64,000 nt of DNA from Drechslerella dactyloides (Eukaryota > Ascomycota > Orbiliomycetes > Orbiliales > Orbiliaceae): NCBI GenBank assembly GCA_020064725.1, contig JAGTWJ010000013.1:372001-436000 (forward strand), written 5' to 3'. A program made the translations under genes and the position numbers. The notes below the pieces were generated by a model. The model searched no databases, was not told the origin of the DNA, and saw nothing but the letters and a program-made list of their open reading frames with translations. This document shows, piece by piece, positions 24,180 to 36,894 of this stretch (position 1 is its first letter; each line of letters starts with the position of its first letter).

Positions 24180-26206
24180 AATAGTCAAACCTAAAAATTT
24201 AAATTTAATCTATTTACTACTAAAAGAGCAGCTTTTAAGAACTATATAGATTAATATAAGCTGGAGTATTTGTTAGGAACTAGGGTAAATCTCTTTAACT
24301 ATATTATATAATAGATAGATAATCTACAAGGGAAAAGTATATTTTAACTAGTTAGTAGGGTTAGGATAAAGAAGTTTACTATCTTTTGAATAATAGTTAA
24401 ATCATTATAAGTAAAAAACTAACTTAAGACTAGTTTTTTTTTTAAAAAAGGTGAAGCTGATTATAGTAATAATTTTTTTTTTTTTATTATAATTGTTGAT
24501 TAACTAATAATTAGTTTCTTTTATATAATGTTAAATATTTAAAAAGTGATTTAAACTAATCCTAATATTTTAAGAAAGGTGTTAAAAGAATAGTTTAATA
24601 AGCTTATTCTACAATCTTTTTCTAAAATTAAACCTATATCTTGTTATGTAAGATTAATTCTGCTAGTAGATGTGTTAGATAAGTGTAAATAAAAAAAAAA
24701 ATAATAATTATTATATATCTATTTGCCCAGCTAAAGGATATCAAGGCTGTAGATATTTAAGTGTTCTTAACTAGTAGGCCAGATCTATTTATTTGCCCCA
24801 TATTTAAGAGGCTATTGGAAGATATGTATAAAGATATTATCTTATATTAGGTTCTAAAAATTAAGTATAATATATTATTTTTTTTAAACTATAAATTTTT
24901 TAAGATATGGGAGGAGTATAACCTTATATAAAATTGGTTGGGTGATGAAAGTATTTAAAAGTTTATTGATATAGTGGTATTATTATTTATTTATACTGTT
25001 ATTCTGTACTGGTTTATTAGAAACTAAAACTGGGATCTTAATAAGTAAATTAAGTTGGTTCTTGATTATTAAACTAATTGGTAGATATTATAGCTATACA
25101 AGATGTATTTTTTAATTTTAGACCAATTAGTTATTGGTTAAGATGCTGTTAAAAAAAAACAATTAGTTGAAGAGTTTTAATAAATAGTTAATATAATTAT
25201 CAATTTTATTAGCTTATTGTTTATTTTATTCCTAGCACACTTGTTAGTTGTTCTAGAAAACATAGTTAATTATAGACTAAAGCTGCTGTATTTTGTTTTT
25301 AATGTATCCAATAACTACTATATTTTGGTCAGAATATTTTATTTATCTTTTCATAATTTTCTGTTTGATAGCTTCTTCCAAAAAATAAGCCTATTCTGGA
25401 TAAACAAAAAAAAATCATATAAAATAATTATTGGCAAATATATTAAATTAATGTCAGATTTTGTTGGATTAAGAAAAAATATTTATAATTTATCTTTTCT
25501 CAGAAAGCTCCAATTAAATATTAATAAAGTAATAATAGAAATATATCTATTAACAGAATTTTAATATATTTACTATTATTAAATATATCATCTAACACAA
25601 AGTAGATACTATTTAACTAATAATAACTAAATATATAGATTTTTTTGGAAATATCTACTACATTAACTTAAAATAACTAATCTTTTAAATATCTTATTTG
25701 AAGTATTTAAAATAGTTAATACCTTAAATTCTATTATAGATATAAATCTGTTGAAAGTATTTATTACTTAAGAAAAAGTTTACAATAGACTTATTAGATA
25801 AAGAATAGAAAAAATATATCCAAATTTATTTATAATATAAAACAGTTTATATTTCAAAACCAAAATATTATTTATAACACACCCTTATAAACATACTACT
25901 CAACTATGATTTTTATATTAAAGAAAAGTATTATAAAAAGTATATTCAATCCAAAAAAGATAATACCATAAATAAACCAACTTCCTTGTATTTAAGATAA
26001 GTAAAATACTTATCTACAAACACTAAAAAGACACACAAATTAGGTTAAAGCCATCACATTCTCACCTAACAACAAAACCTTAGCATCAGCATCCTGCAAC
26101 AGAACAGTCAGACTATAGGATATCACCATAAGAGCCCCGCTGCAGACACTAGACAAACACACAAATTAAATTGCAGCCATTACATTCTCCCCTGATAACA
26201 AAATCG
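24180..26206 (+). pseudogene. NLR-A: NACHT-WD40 (HET-E/NWD type) pseudogene, 3' truncated
   Basis: Fungal STAND/NLR gene remnant; intact family members act in non-self recognition and programmed cell death. In order on the + strand: linker KRAAFKNYID...EYLLGTRVNL (about 24,226-24,297); Walker A region 24,357-24,383, where the expected GMAGTGKST reads RVRIKKFT after G-to-A changes; FFFKKGEADYSN (about 24,430); YLFAQLKDIKAVDI then VFLTSRPDLFICP (about 24,717-24,805, the Walker B/sensor area); WLGDESI...VVLLFIYTV; an open stretch 25,217-25,564 with YRLKLLYFVFNVSNNYYILV and KLMSDFVGLRKNIYNLS; and one and a half WD40 repeats (about 26,040-26,206, with NKTLASASCNRTVRL). It ends abruptly at an LTR fragment. 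Stops sit mostly at Trp and Gln codons, which is RIP-like. Confidence 0.8.
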
Positions 26207-26812
26207 GTTCTTAATAGAGGGAGATAAGTATATATTGAGTATAATAATAACTGTATAATAAAGTGTGTAATAATAATAGTAAATAGACTAGCTATTAAGA
26301 TATTATGGTTTAGGTGTTGATTGATGAAATTTAAGAGGAAGTTATTAATTAATTGGTGAAGTAGGTTGGTTAAATATATAATGTCTGATATATAGAATAG
26401 TAGAGATATGTTGATATGTTGCCTAGGTGGTTTGTGGCTTATGGTTCTGCTAAGAGTTGATCTATGATTTATGATCTATAGCTTTATTATGTGTTTCTGA
26501 TTTATTGTGGTGGCTTTTGTTCTGAGAGGAGAATAATATGGGTAATATTCTTTTATAGTGGTGTTTTTCTGTATAATCTGGGGTTTTATGTAGTTTTGTT
26601 ATTTGTGTAGTTCTACTACTAATATAATTAGGTATATTATGTAGGTTGGTGGTTTATATAGAACAAGTCTGTATAGATATATATTCTGTATAGAAGTTTA
26701 TTTTATATAGTGTATAGATATACTATTACTTCGTGTACTGTATGGGAAGGGTGCCTGTATGGGAACCAGGACTGTATAGGTTATTCGGGTGCTGCGCTGT
26801 TATCCCATAACA
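26207..26812 (-). repeat. Truncated solo gypsy LTR abutting NLR-A
   Basis: Antisense LTR lacking its first 75 bp or so: it starts in GGTTCTTAATAGAGGGAG and ends CCCATAACA. Because the truncated end touches the NLR-A WD40 sequence, the junction probably arose by recombination or deletion rather than simple insertion. The last 14 bp are duplicated in tandem (26,799-26,812 and 26,813-26,826). Confidence 0.8.
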
Positions 26813-26826
26813 GTTATCCCATAACA

Positions 26827-27829
26827 GCTACATTATCTCCTTATTAAGCCTGACCCTTAAGACTTAGATAAAATCCTCCAGATCAGTATACAATACTCTA
26901 GTGTCTAACTTTCAATCCTGCCACCTGGGCTTAGCTTAGGGAAGATATATATCCTTAGGTATAAAGACTGTATATAGAGTGTGTAATAGTAAAATATATA
27001 GTAAAAAAACTATATAATTCACTATAGTAAGTTGACCAATAATTTTCAAAAAATAATCCATCTATTAAGGAAATTAATTATATTAAATATATAAAATATT
27101 GATAAAAATAGCTAAGATCAATTTAATTCTTGTTTAACTAATCTTTTTATAGTTATATATAACATATATTTACAATATTATTAATAATAATATCATATGA
27201 CTGTCATTTCTGACAGTACCTATTAAAAATAGATAATAATCATATTATTATAAACCTTATATTTCTTAGGCTTAGTAGTTTTGTTTAAAAGGTTATTCCA
27301 GTTTTTATATTTAAATACTCTAAAATCTATTATATATTTTATTATAGGGTCTGAGGTTATATTACATTTTTTATATCTGTACCACTATAGAATATAATCA
27401 TATTCCATTGAAATTTCTAGAATAACCTACACAGATAATATTAATTATATGATTTATTCTGATATATTAATGAATAGATTAGTCAAGATTCCTCATTTAT
27501 TTAGGAAAAACTATAAATAGATATTTTTTTGGAACCTTCTAAAGTAACAAAATATAAAATATATATATATAGATATATAAAGATAAAATAGAGTAAAAAA
27601 ATAGTTAAGATAGAGGATAACAATTTAAAATATTGAATATAAAGAACAATACAGTGTTTAAATAGTGGGTTAGAGTAATTATATTTTTATATATAACTAA
27701 ATAACTTATTCTATAATTAGGTGGAAGCCAAATAAATCTCTCACCACCTCTGATCAACTATTTATTATTAATGGAGATGCTTTTGTACTACTTCTTGTTC
27801 TAGTATATTTTATTAGAAGCTGGGAGAGG
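26827..27829. other. AT-rich spacer, nothing recognised
   Basis: About 1 kb of AT-rich sequence between the LTR fragment and the NLR-B end. No open frame, repeat or RNA gene was recognised. Confidence 0.5.
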
Positions 27830-29291
27830 AGCGACCACCTTAATTAAAAACAATTGGCTATCAGTATTGATATACTAATCATCCTCTGAGAAATATAAGC
27901 CAATAGGATATTTATTAATGGTGAAGATGTTTAATACTGCTCCTGTTGCTACATCCTAGACCCTGACCATAGCATCGTATGATGCCAACACAAGCATCTT
28001 GCCGTCAGGCAAGAACGCTACACTGGTGATGGAGTTTGTGTGCCTGCTTAGAGCATTCAGCACCGCCCCCGTGGCCGCGTCCCAGACCCTGACCGTTTTA
28101 TCGTACAATGCCGACGCGAGCGTCTTGCCGTTGGGCGAGAATGCCACGCTGTTGACGAAGTGGGTGTGCCCGCTCAGAGTGTTCAGCGCCGCTCCCGTGG
28201 CTGCGTCCCAGACTCTGACTGTAGCATCGTACGATGCTGACGCGAGCGTCTTGCCATCGGGCAAGACTACCACGCTGTTAACGAAGTGGGTGTGCCCGCT
28301 CAGAGTGTTCAGCGCCGCTCCTATAGCCGCATCCCAGATCCTGACTATAGCATCATACAATGCTGATGTGAGCATCTTGCCATCAAACAAGACTACCACA
28401 CTGTGGACGCTGCCTATATGCCCCTGCAATATCTACAGCAAGCCATCTCACTTATCTTAAATTCAAGGCAATTGGCAAGTTTATTTAAAACTCTCTTCTA
28501 GTGTAAAAATACATTTGACTATATTCTTTTTTAAAATAAATACAAATACCAAATAATATATTTATAATAACACTTTACTAATAATATATTAGTTCCAAAG
28601 CACAAACCACTTTATATCATACACTAAAGTCAACAGATTCTTACTATTATTTATCTAAATATCTGATAAGTATTTATTCAATCATCCAATACAAAAAAAA
28701 TTTACATCTATCATCAATATCAAACTATCAACTACCACAAATATTTCCAATATTATATTTAGAAAACTAGCCACTTTAAACCAATACAATATATGTTTTC
28801 ATAAGAAGTTATATATCTGGCCATTATCAACTAAATACTGTCCACCTTATTTCAAGTAGTACACCCAATAATAATAAACATATCAAAACTCTGGTAATAT
28901 ATACTCTTCTATCACCTTTCCATCAATCTCTGATTATATTCTCCCAGGAGAACCTATATTACAGATATCTAGTTTTAACTCATTAAGGTAGGACATTAGC
29001 TCAATACACTTACTAATAATTATTCTGTATAATTCTTTTTCATCAACCCAAAAGAGACTCTTATTTTAAAATAAGTAATCAAAAAAAAATCACAGAAAAA
29101 TAAATAAAATATTTTAACCAAAGCATAAACATCTTCAGGTACATCAAGGACAGAATACAGCAATTTCAACCTACACTTAATAATAGGTTTTAAAATAGAT
29201 AACAAACACACTAAAGATAATACAGGCAGTAGATTAGCAAAATTAACAATAATACCAACTATTTGTCAAAACTCCTCAATTAATCATTTCT
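27830..29291 (-). pseudogene. NLR-B: C-terminal half with WD40 repeats, cut by gypsy copy 2
   Basis: Reads on the - strand from 29,291 downward: IVGIIVNFANLL, RLKLLYSVLDVPEDVYALVK (the post-NACHT helical part), then WD40 repeats at 28,429-27,956 with a 126-nt (42-residue) period. The repeats carry GHTHFVNSV, DGKTLASASYDATVRVWD and ATGAALNTL, the usual G-H ... W-D pattern. Two adjacent repeats are almost the same at DNA level (the same 30-bp block occurs at 28,167 and 28,293). The island is GC-rich, while sequence on both sides has RIP-type stops: just past 27,956 a Trp codon of the last WD has become TAG, and just above 28,429 a Gln codon has become TAG. Beyond the last WD the frame reads DVATGAVLNIFTIN...LYFSEDD, like the C-terminal end of this family. 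The 5' part is displaced to 47,255 by the retrotransposon. Confidence 0.85.
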
Positions 29292-29874
29292 TGTTACACT
29301 TCAGCCCAGGACTGGGTTGAACACACTTCACTCTGAAGTCTCTGACTCTTAGTCACTATCATACGAGGTTCTTAATGGAGGGAGATAAGTATATATTAAG
29401 TATAATAGTAACTATAAAATAAAATATATAATAACAATAGTAAATAGACTGGTTATTGGGGTATTATAGTTTAGGTATTAATTAATGAAATCTAAGAAGA
29501 AGTTATTAATCAATTAGTAAAGTAAACTAATTAAATATATAATATTTGATACATAAAATAGTAAAGATATATTAATATATTATTTAAATAGTTTATGGCT
29601 TATAGTTTTGTCAAGAATTAACCCATGATCTATAATCTATAATTAATTATATGATTTTAATTTATATAAGTTTAACTACCTATTTATGGCTTATAATTCT
29701 TTATAATTCCAGTTTTTATATAGGATAAATCTACATAAATATATGTTTTATATGGGAGTCTTTTCTATAAGGTTTATAAATATACTATTATTTTATATAC
29801 CATATAGGAAGGGTGTTTGTATAGGAACTAGGTCTGTATAAATTATTTGGGTACTATATTATTATTCTATAACA
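29292..29874 (-). repeat. 3' LTR of gypsy copy 2
   Basis: + strand reading starts TGTTACACTTCAGCCC and ends CTATAACA. Preceded by the target duplication TTTCT, which lies inside the NLR-B pseudogene. Confidence 0.9.
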
Positions 29875-30811
29875 CTATTTTTCTCCTATAAGAATTAGTA
29901 GTATGCTAATTCTAATATAAATATAAATAATATAAAATAAAATAGTATAGATTTTTTATATATAATAAAATTAAGTAATTAAATATAATATAAGATTTTA
30001 ATATTTAAATAGTATTAAATTTCTTTTTTTTCCATAAATTATTTTTTATATAATATATTCTTTTTGATCTTATTTTCTAGTATATCCACTAATTATTATA
30101 AAAAAACTTCCTTTAAATATTATCATAAGTAAGCCTATTTAATTAAAAAATATGATAGTTGTCTTACTACTATATGTGAATTCTATAATAAGTATGGTTC
30201 TAATTGTTTTGTTTTTTTTGTATGAAGTTAGAAGTGTGCTAGTTATATACATCTTGGTATTAACTATATTATGATTTCTGAGTGTAGGTTCTATTTTTCT
30301 TATCTAGGGTTTTGTTATTGATTAATGCTAATATAACTTATAGCTAATTAAATCTTTCATCAAATCCAAAAAAAAAAAAAGGAATTGAAAATTTTAGAGA
30401 TAGAGTAAACTAAACTGCTGAAAATAATATTTAAAATTACTAAAATATCTTCTTAGATTCTTTATATTAAAAAAAAGGTATTGTTTCTAGATAGTAAATT
30501 AAGTGATATAATATATTAAAAGAAGAAGTTTATAAAGGAATAAAAAGCTTTTGAATATAAGATTAGGATATTTTTTTCTATAATTGAAAATCTGGAATTT
30601 TTTGATTTTGAGGCTTTTCTGAATAGTGATGGTGTAAGTTTTAATGTTTAATATAGTATCCTTCTAATATATATATGTTGCTAAATATAGTTAGTGTTGG
30701 TTTATTCTGTATTATATACATAATTCTGAGAATTGTTCTGTAGGATTCTGTTATACAGAGAGGGGTAGGATAAATAGGTTTGTTGTTATCCATTTTTCTC
30801 TGTTGTTTTCA

Positions 30812-31111
30812 TTATTTTTCTTCGTATTTTTGATAATGGTGACAGTGTGTCTTGTTGATGCCTCGGACGAGGTTGTTCGTTGTTGTGGTGGTGTGTGTAA
30901 GTTTCTTGCATCCAATGGTGGTTTTGATGTTGGAAAATGTAATTCCAAAATAGGGTAAATTCTTTTTTGGTATGATCATCATGATTAATCTTTTATATTC
31001 TGATATTTTTCTTTTTAGGTCTTCCCCAGGGTCATTGTGGTGGTGGGTTTTGCCCTGCTTAGCGAGCATCAGGTCCATCAAGATATTATCTAACAAACTC
31101 CAGTAAGACAT
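30812..31111 (-). pseudogene. C-terminal tail of gypsy copy 2 polyprotein, little mutated
   Basis: A 99-codon open stretch downstream of the chromodomain. It begins MSYWSLLDNILMDLMLAKQG and has a His/Thr-rich end (KTHHHNDPGEDLKRK, LTHTTTTTNN). The matching part of copy 1 (about 20,221-20,400, with ENNILLKFVR*YFDRFDIY) is recognisably the same tail with more damage. The apparent start is inside the polyprotein. Confidence 0.55.
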
Positions 31112-31140
31112 TATCTTCTAATTACTATAAATCTTTTTCT

Positions 31141-31260
31141 AATAAATAATTCTTTTATTTAATTAGAAATTCATTAATCAATATTTCTAGATTATTTTTG
31201 TAGTCTAGGATTTTTTCAACTTTATATTTATTATAGTTATCTTCCTTAATCTCTAAATTA
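31141..31260 (-). pseudogene. Chromodomain of gypsy copy 2
   Basis: The - strand frame reads NKYKVEKILDYKNNLEILIN then EFLIK*KNYLL, closely matching the copy 1 chromodomain. The stop replaces the conserved Trp (TGG to TAA/TAG type change). Adjacent ORF remnants (31,416-31,625) are the end of integrase. Confidence 0.7.
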
Positions 31261-32339
31261 TTTACTTCTTTTTTAAATTTATCTGGTACAAGCTTAAATA
31301 AAGTAATATAAAATATTTTGTAAATTTTTAAATTTCCAGAGATATAAAATTTAAATAAATATTTATTTAATTTTTTAGTTATAATATAGAATCCAAGTTT
31401 TTAAAAATCAAGTTTCTAGTTAGGTCTTTTTATTTTAATATTTTTAACAAACAAGTATATTTTATTTTTTTCTTTTAAAAAAAATACCTTTATTTTTTTC
31501 TTATAATAATAAAACATAGTTTTTATTATAAAGTCTAAGTTATTTTTTAGATATTTATATAATTTATTTATGATTTTAAAATAATTTTCAGTACTAAGTA
31601 TATCTTTTTTTATAAATAAAACCAACTATATAATTTATAGATTCTATTCTCATAATACTTCATAAGACATATAGTTTATAACTGAATATTTTAATGAATT
31701 ATAAGTAAATTCTACTATAAATAGTAGTTTTGTTTAGTTATTCTATATATAATTAAAAAATAATCTAAAATAGATTTTAATTATTTAGATTCTTTATTTA
31801 AAGATTCCATTAATTTAAACTCTTTTTTTAGTTATTACATTAAATTTAATATTTATAATATTTATAATATACTTCCAATACTTACTATTAAAAAAAAAAT
31901 CTCTATTATAGATATATTTTTCTTATAGTTTATATTAATTAAATATTTATTTATTATAAACTATTAAGAGTTATTTTGCTTTTTAAAAACTATTTTATAA
32001 TTCTAGGATAATAATTTTAATAAATCTATAAATAATAATTAGGATTTTATTATAGATTTAATTTATTAGGAGATCCTTTAAATATAATAATCCTTATATA
32101 AAATCATAGATTATAATTTAAAATAGTTTAATTAGTATTTTATTTAGTTATAAGTATTTATAGGATATATATTTTATTAGTTTATTCTTTAGGTATAAAT
32201 CATATATTTTAATATAGTTTTTAATTTATTATCTTATTTTAGGTTAAAAGTATTATTGTATAATAAGTTCTTATATTTTTTTAATTTTTAAATAACTATA
32301 TATAGATATATTATAGTATAATGATAGGATTTTAAATTA

Positions 32340-34232
32340 ACGTATTCCACAAGCGAGCGAACACCCCAAGCAAGCGAACACCCTATCAAGCAACCTCACC
32401 CCCTTTTCTCCTTTACTATTATCTACATCCACAACCATTATAATAACAGTCTCTATAACTAAATTCTAAATAATCTTAGTTATTAGAGTTCTAGAAAAAA
32501 ATAAAAAATTAAATATTATAACAATAGCTAAATTATATAATATTTTTTAAATAATTCTTATCTATTAGTATAATAGATATCTTTCACAGAATAATAGTAT
32601 ACTAAAATCATAGAATCTTATATAATTAGAAGAAGATACTATTGTCTAGTATATATTTGAGTTATATGTATAATCTTTTTATTTTAGATTAAGTAGTATG
32701 GAAGATATAGCTAATTAGTTGTTATTAATATATGTTGATAATAACTTGTGTTGTGTTGGTAAGAATTGGGCAGTAAATTTTGTAAAATATTATTTGGAGT
32801 TTTAAATATACCTATCTAGAAAGTATGATTATTAGTAGGCTAAATATGAAGATTATAAGTTTATTAGTGATTGGTTATAGTTTATATAAGCTATAAAGGC
32901 CAAGTATAGTATTATAGATAATAATATATATAATTTTGATAAGATAGGCTTTGTAATAGATATAATCTTCTCCACTACAATTATTATAGATATTAAAATC
33001 TATAATAAAGTAAAGCTGGTATAATCTAGAAACTATAAATAGGTAACAATTATTTAAGAGATATGTGTAAGAGGTTAGATAGTATTATTATTTATTATCT
33101 TAGTTAATAAATACTATCTAACTAGCTAATATATAGAGACTAGTTTACCAAAGGATTGGGTTATTGTATTCTCTGATAATGATTAGATAATAAACAAGCT
33201 TACTATGGAGTAAATAAAACACTTCAATTAATTTATAGTATGGTGCTGTATTTTAAACTACCAACTATTAGTTTTAAATGACTATGAAAGTTATTATTTG
33301 GTTATCTTTGAGCTTTACTACTAAAAACACAAGATTATTACAATTTGTATGTTACCATATTCTTCACATCTTCTTCAGCTATTGGATATTAAGTATTTTA
33401 AACTATTAAAATAGATATATAGTTACCAAGTGGAGGACTTAGTGCACATAGATATTAACTATATTAGCAAGCTGGAGTTCCTTTCTAGATTCTATAAAAT
33501 ATTTATTACTATAATAATATCTAAGAATATATACAACAGCTTTACTAAAACTAAGATTATACCTTATAATCTTAATAAAATCCTCTTAAAACTAGATATC
33601 CAATTACCAACACCTACCCTAGTAAATTCATACCCTAGTACTACACATATAGCAACTACCTGAACAACAAAAACACCAATGAACCTTTTAAAAACTAGCT
33701 TATAATCAGAGTTTATCAAAAACTAGATTATCTAGCATCCAAATAGTTTTTTAATATTATTACTAGCTACTATGGACTAATTTACTAAAAAAATATAGAC
33801 AATAATACATTAACTAACACTTATACAGGCAGAAAATACAATACTATATTTTACAAACCAGGTACTATCTAAGTACCAGCAAGCAAAAAAACAGTATATA
33901 CAATAAAAAGGTATACTTACCATACACCAAACTAATAAAATCTTAGATAATAATATTATAAATAAATAAAATAAATAGATAGAACATTTAAACCACCAAA
34001 ATAGCCCTTAACTAAAAGCTATTTTTAGAAGAATACTACACTATAGCTACTATAATAAACCTAGCCATAATATCCAAACCTATCAAGAAACATCTTAAAG
34101 ATTAAGACTAATATAGCATAGATTTCCCACACCATTCTAGCAGTAATATAGTAGTGAAGATAGTATTTTTATTAGGGTGGGGTGGGAAGGGTGTTCGCTC
34201 GCTTGGGGTGTTCGCTCACTTGTGGAATACGT
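32340..34232 (+). mobile_element. pogo/Fot1-like transposon P5
   Basis: 1,893 bp with TA on both sides. The ends are ACGTATTCCACAAGCGAGCG with two AAGCGAGCGAACAC-type modules (second partly mutated). The + strand frame at 33,430-33,663 carries VHIDINYISKLEFLSRFYKI and ILLKLDIQLPTPTLVNSYPS. The first catalytic motif reads NFDKIG, so Asp is kept. Inserted in gypsy copy 2. Confidence 0.9.
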
Positions 34233-35002
34233 TAGAGTTTTTTATTTGGGATATAAAAGAAATCTTTAAAAAAAATATATTTATTTTTTAAGATAAAAAA
34301 TATAGTAATTTCTTTAGAATTTTGAAATATTTTTTTTGTTGTTGTATTTTTTTAATAGTTTTCCTTTAATTTTATAACTATTTTAGATTCTACTTTATAA
34401 ATAATAAGGTTGAATTCTTTATTGATAATAATAACATTTTTTTATTATTCTAGAATTACTTTTTTATCTATAAAGATATTTTTTATTAAATTAGATTATT
34501 AATTAATAGTATTAGTTCTAATATTTTCTTTTCTTTTAAAATAAATAATTTTCATATTATATTTACTGAGTATTTCTTATTATTAAATTTGATATCTACT
34601 AAGTTCTTTTATTATTAAAAAATAAATAAAATTTTTATAATTAGAGAATATTTTAAATAATTCTGTGGTTTATAGGTAGATTTTTTATTTTTTATAAATA
34701 TATAAAATAGTTATAAGTTTTTTATTATGTATTGGATATCTAGTTTCTGTAGTATTAAATTTATATAATAGGTAAGTAACTGGATATTATTTCTGATTAG
34801 GTTGTTTCTATAATAAGTAGGCTCCTAAGACTACTATAGAAATATTAGCTTCTATTTATACTAATAACTTAAGGTTATATAGTTTAAAAATTAATACTAA
34901 GATAAAAACTTCTTTTAAAGTTTAGAAAATCTTAATTCTTTTCTTAGTTATTTTAAATTATATATTTTTTTTTGTTAATTTTAAAAAAATAAAAATTAAG
35001 TA

Positions 35003-36894
35003 ACGTATTCCACAAGCAAGCAGACCATACAAGTGAGTAGACCACCTCAATACCTTATTTTAGCAAAAATACTAGCTTTATGGCTATATTACTATTATAC
35101 TGGGCTATATATATGTTAATTTGTTTGGTTATATACTTAAGATATTTGTTAATATATTTAAATATTATGCCTAGGTTTATTATAATTATTATAGTAAATT
35201 ATTTTTTTAGAGGTAGCTTTTGGTTAAGGGTTGTTCTAATAGTTTAAATATTTTATTTGTTTATTTTGTTTATTTATAGTATTATTATTTAAGATTTTAT
35301 TAGTTTGGTGTATGATAAGTGTGTTTTTATGTTGTATATACTATTTTTTTGTTTATTAGTGTTTATTTAATATTTTATTAATAAAGTGTAGTATTATGTT
35401 TTTTATTTGTATAAATATTAATTAGTATATTATTATTTATGTTTTTTTAATGAATTAGTCTATAGTAGTTAATAATAATGTTAGAGAATTATCTTAATAT
35501 TAGATAATCTGGTTTTTAATAAATTTTAATTATAAACTAGTTTTTGAAGGATTTATTAGGGTTTTTATTATCTAGGTGGTTATTATATTTATAATATTAG
35601 GATATGAATTTATTAAGGTAGATATTAGTAGTTGTATATTTAGTTTTAAGAGAATTCTATTAAAATTATAAAGTATAATATTAGTTCTAGTAAAACTATT
35701 GTGTATATTCTTAGATGTTATTATAGTAGTAAATGTTTTGTAGAATTTAGAAAAGAATTCTAATTTGTTAATATAATTAATATATATATATATCAAATTT
35801 TCTATTTAGTAATTATATATCTGCTTTAATAATCCAAAGTATCCAACATTTAATAGCTGAAGAAGATATAAAGAATATAATGGTATATAAATTATAATAA
35901 TTTTATATTTTTAATAGTAAAGTTTAAAAGATGTTGAATAATAATTATTATAACTATCTAGGATTAATAATTAATAATCTGAAATATAATACTGTACTAT
36001 AAAATAATTGAAATGTTTTAATTATTTTATAATAATTTTATTTATTATCCAGCCATTATTAGAGAGTATAATAACCCAATTATTTGGTAAGTTAGTCTTT
36101 GTATACTAGTTAATTAAATAGTATTAATTAACTAAAATAATAAATAATAGTATTACCTAATTTTTTATATTTATTTTTTAAATAATTATTGTTTATTTAT
36201 GATTTTCAAGCTGTGCTAGTTTAATTTTATTATATATTTTAGCTCCTATAACAACTATAATTATAAAAATTATATTTATTATAAAGCCTATTTTATTAAA
36301 ATTATAAATATTATTATTTGTAATATTATATTTTACTTTTGTTGTTTGTAAAAGTTGAAACCACTTTTAAATAAAATCCAGGTCTTCATATTTAGTTCAC
36401 TAGTAGTCATACTTTCTAGATAAACACATCTAAAGCTTTAGGTAGTGTTTTACAAAATTTACTACCCAATTCTTATTAATATATTATGTGCTATTACTAG
36501 CATATATTAACAACAGTTAATTAACTATATCTTCCATATTACTTAATCTAGGATAAAAAAACCATACAGATAGTTTAAATATATATTAAATAATAATATC
36601 TTTTTCTAATTTTATAAAGTTTTATAATTTAGGGATATTATCTGCTTTTAAAATACAACTATTATACTAGTATAATAGAATAATATAAAAGATATCATAA
36701 AACTTAATAGTAGTTTAAATACTTAATTTTTGATCTTTTTCCAGAACTTTAATAACTAAAATAACTTAAGATTTAGTTATAGTAGCAACCATAATAATAA
36801 TTATAGAGGTAATATAGTGCAAAAAAAGAGTAGTTGCACCAGTGTTAAAAGATGGTCCGCTCACTTGTGTGGTCCACTCGCTTGTGGAATACGT
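35003..36894 (-). mobile_element. pogo/Fot1-like transposon P6
   Basis: 1,892 bp with TA on both sides. Ends of the ACGTATTCCACAAGC type with GGACC modules. The - strand frame at 35,572-35,796 gives YINYINKLEFFSKFYKTF and NIHNSFTRTNIILYNFNRIL, the transposase C-terminus. Inserted in gypsy copy 2. Confidence 0.88.

Noticed and set aside
25217..25564. 115-codon frame as a separate gene
   Set aside because: It is an uninterrupted piece of the NLR-A NACHT/helical region, in frame with fragments on both sides.
27999..28460. 153-codon + strand frame over the WD40 island
   Set aside because: Antisense shadow of the - strand WD40 repeats, created by their GC-rich 126-nt periodicity.
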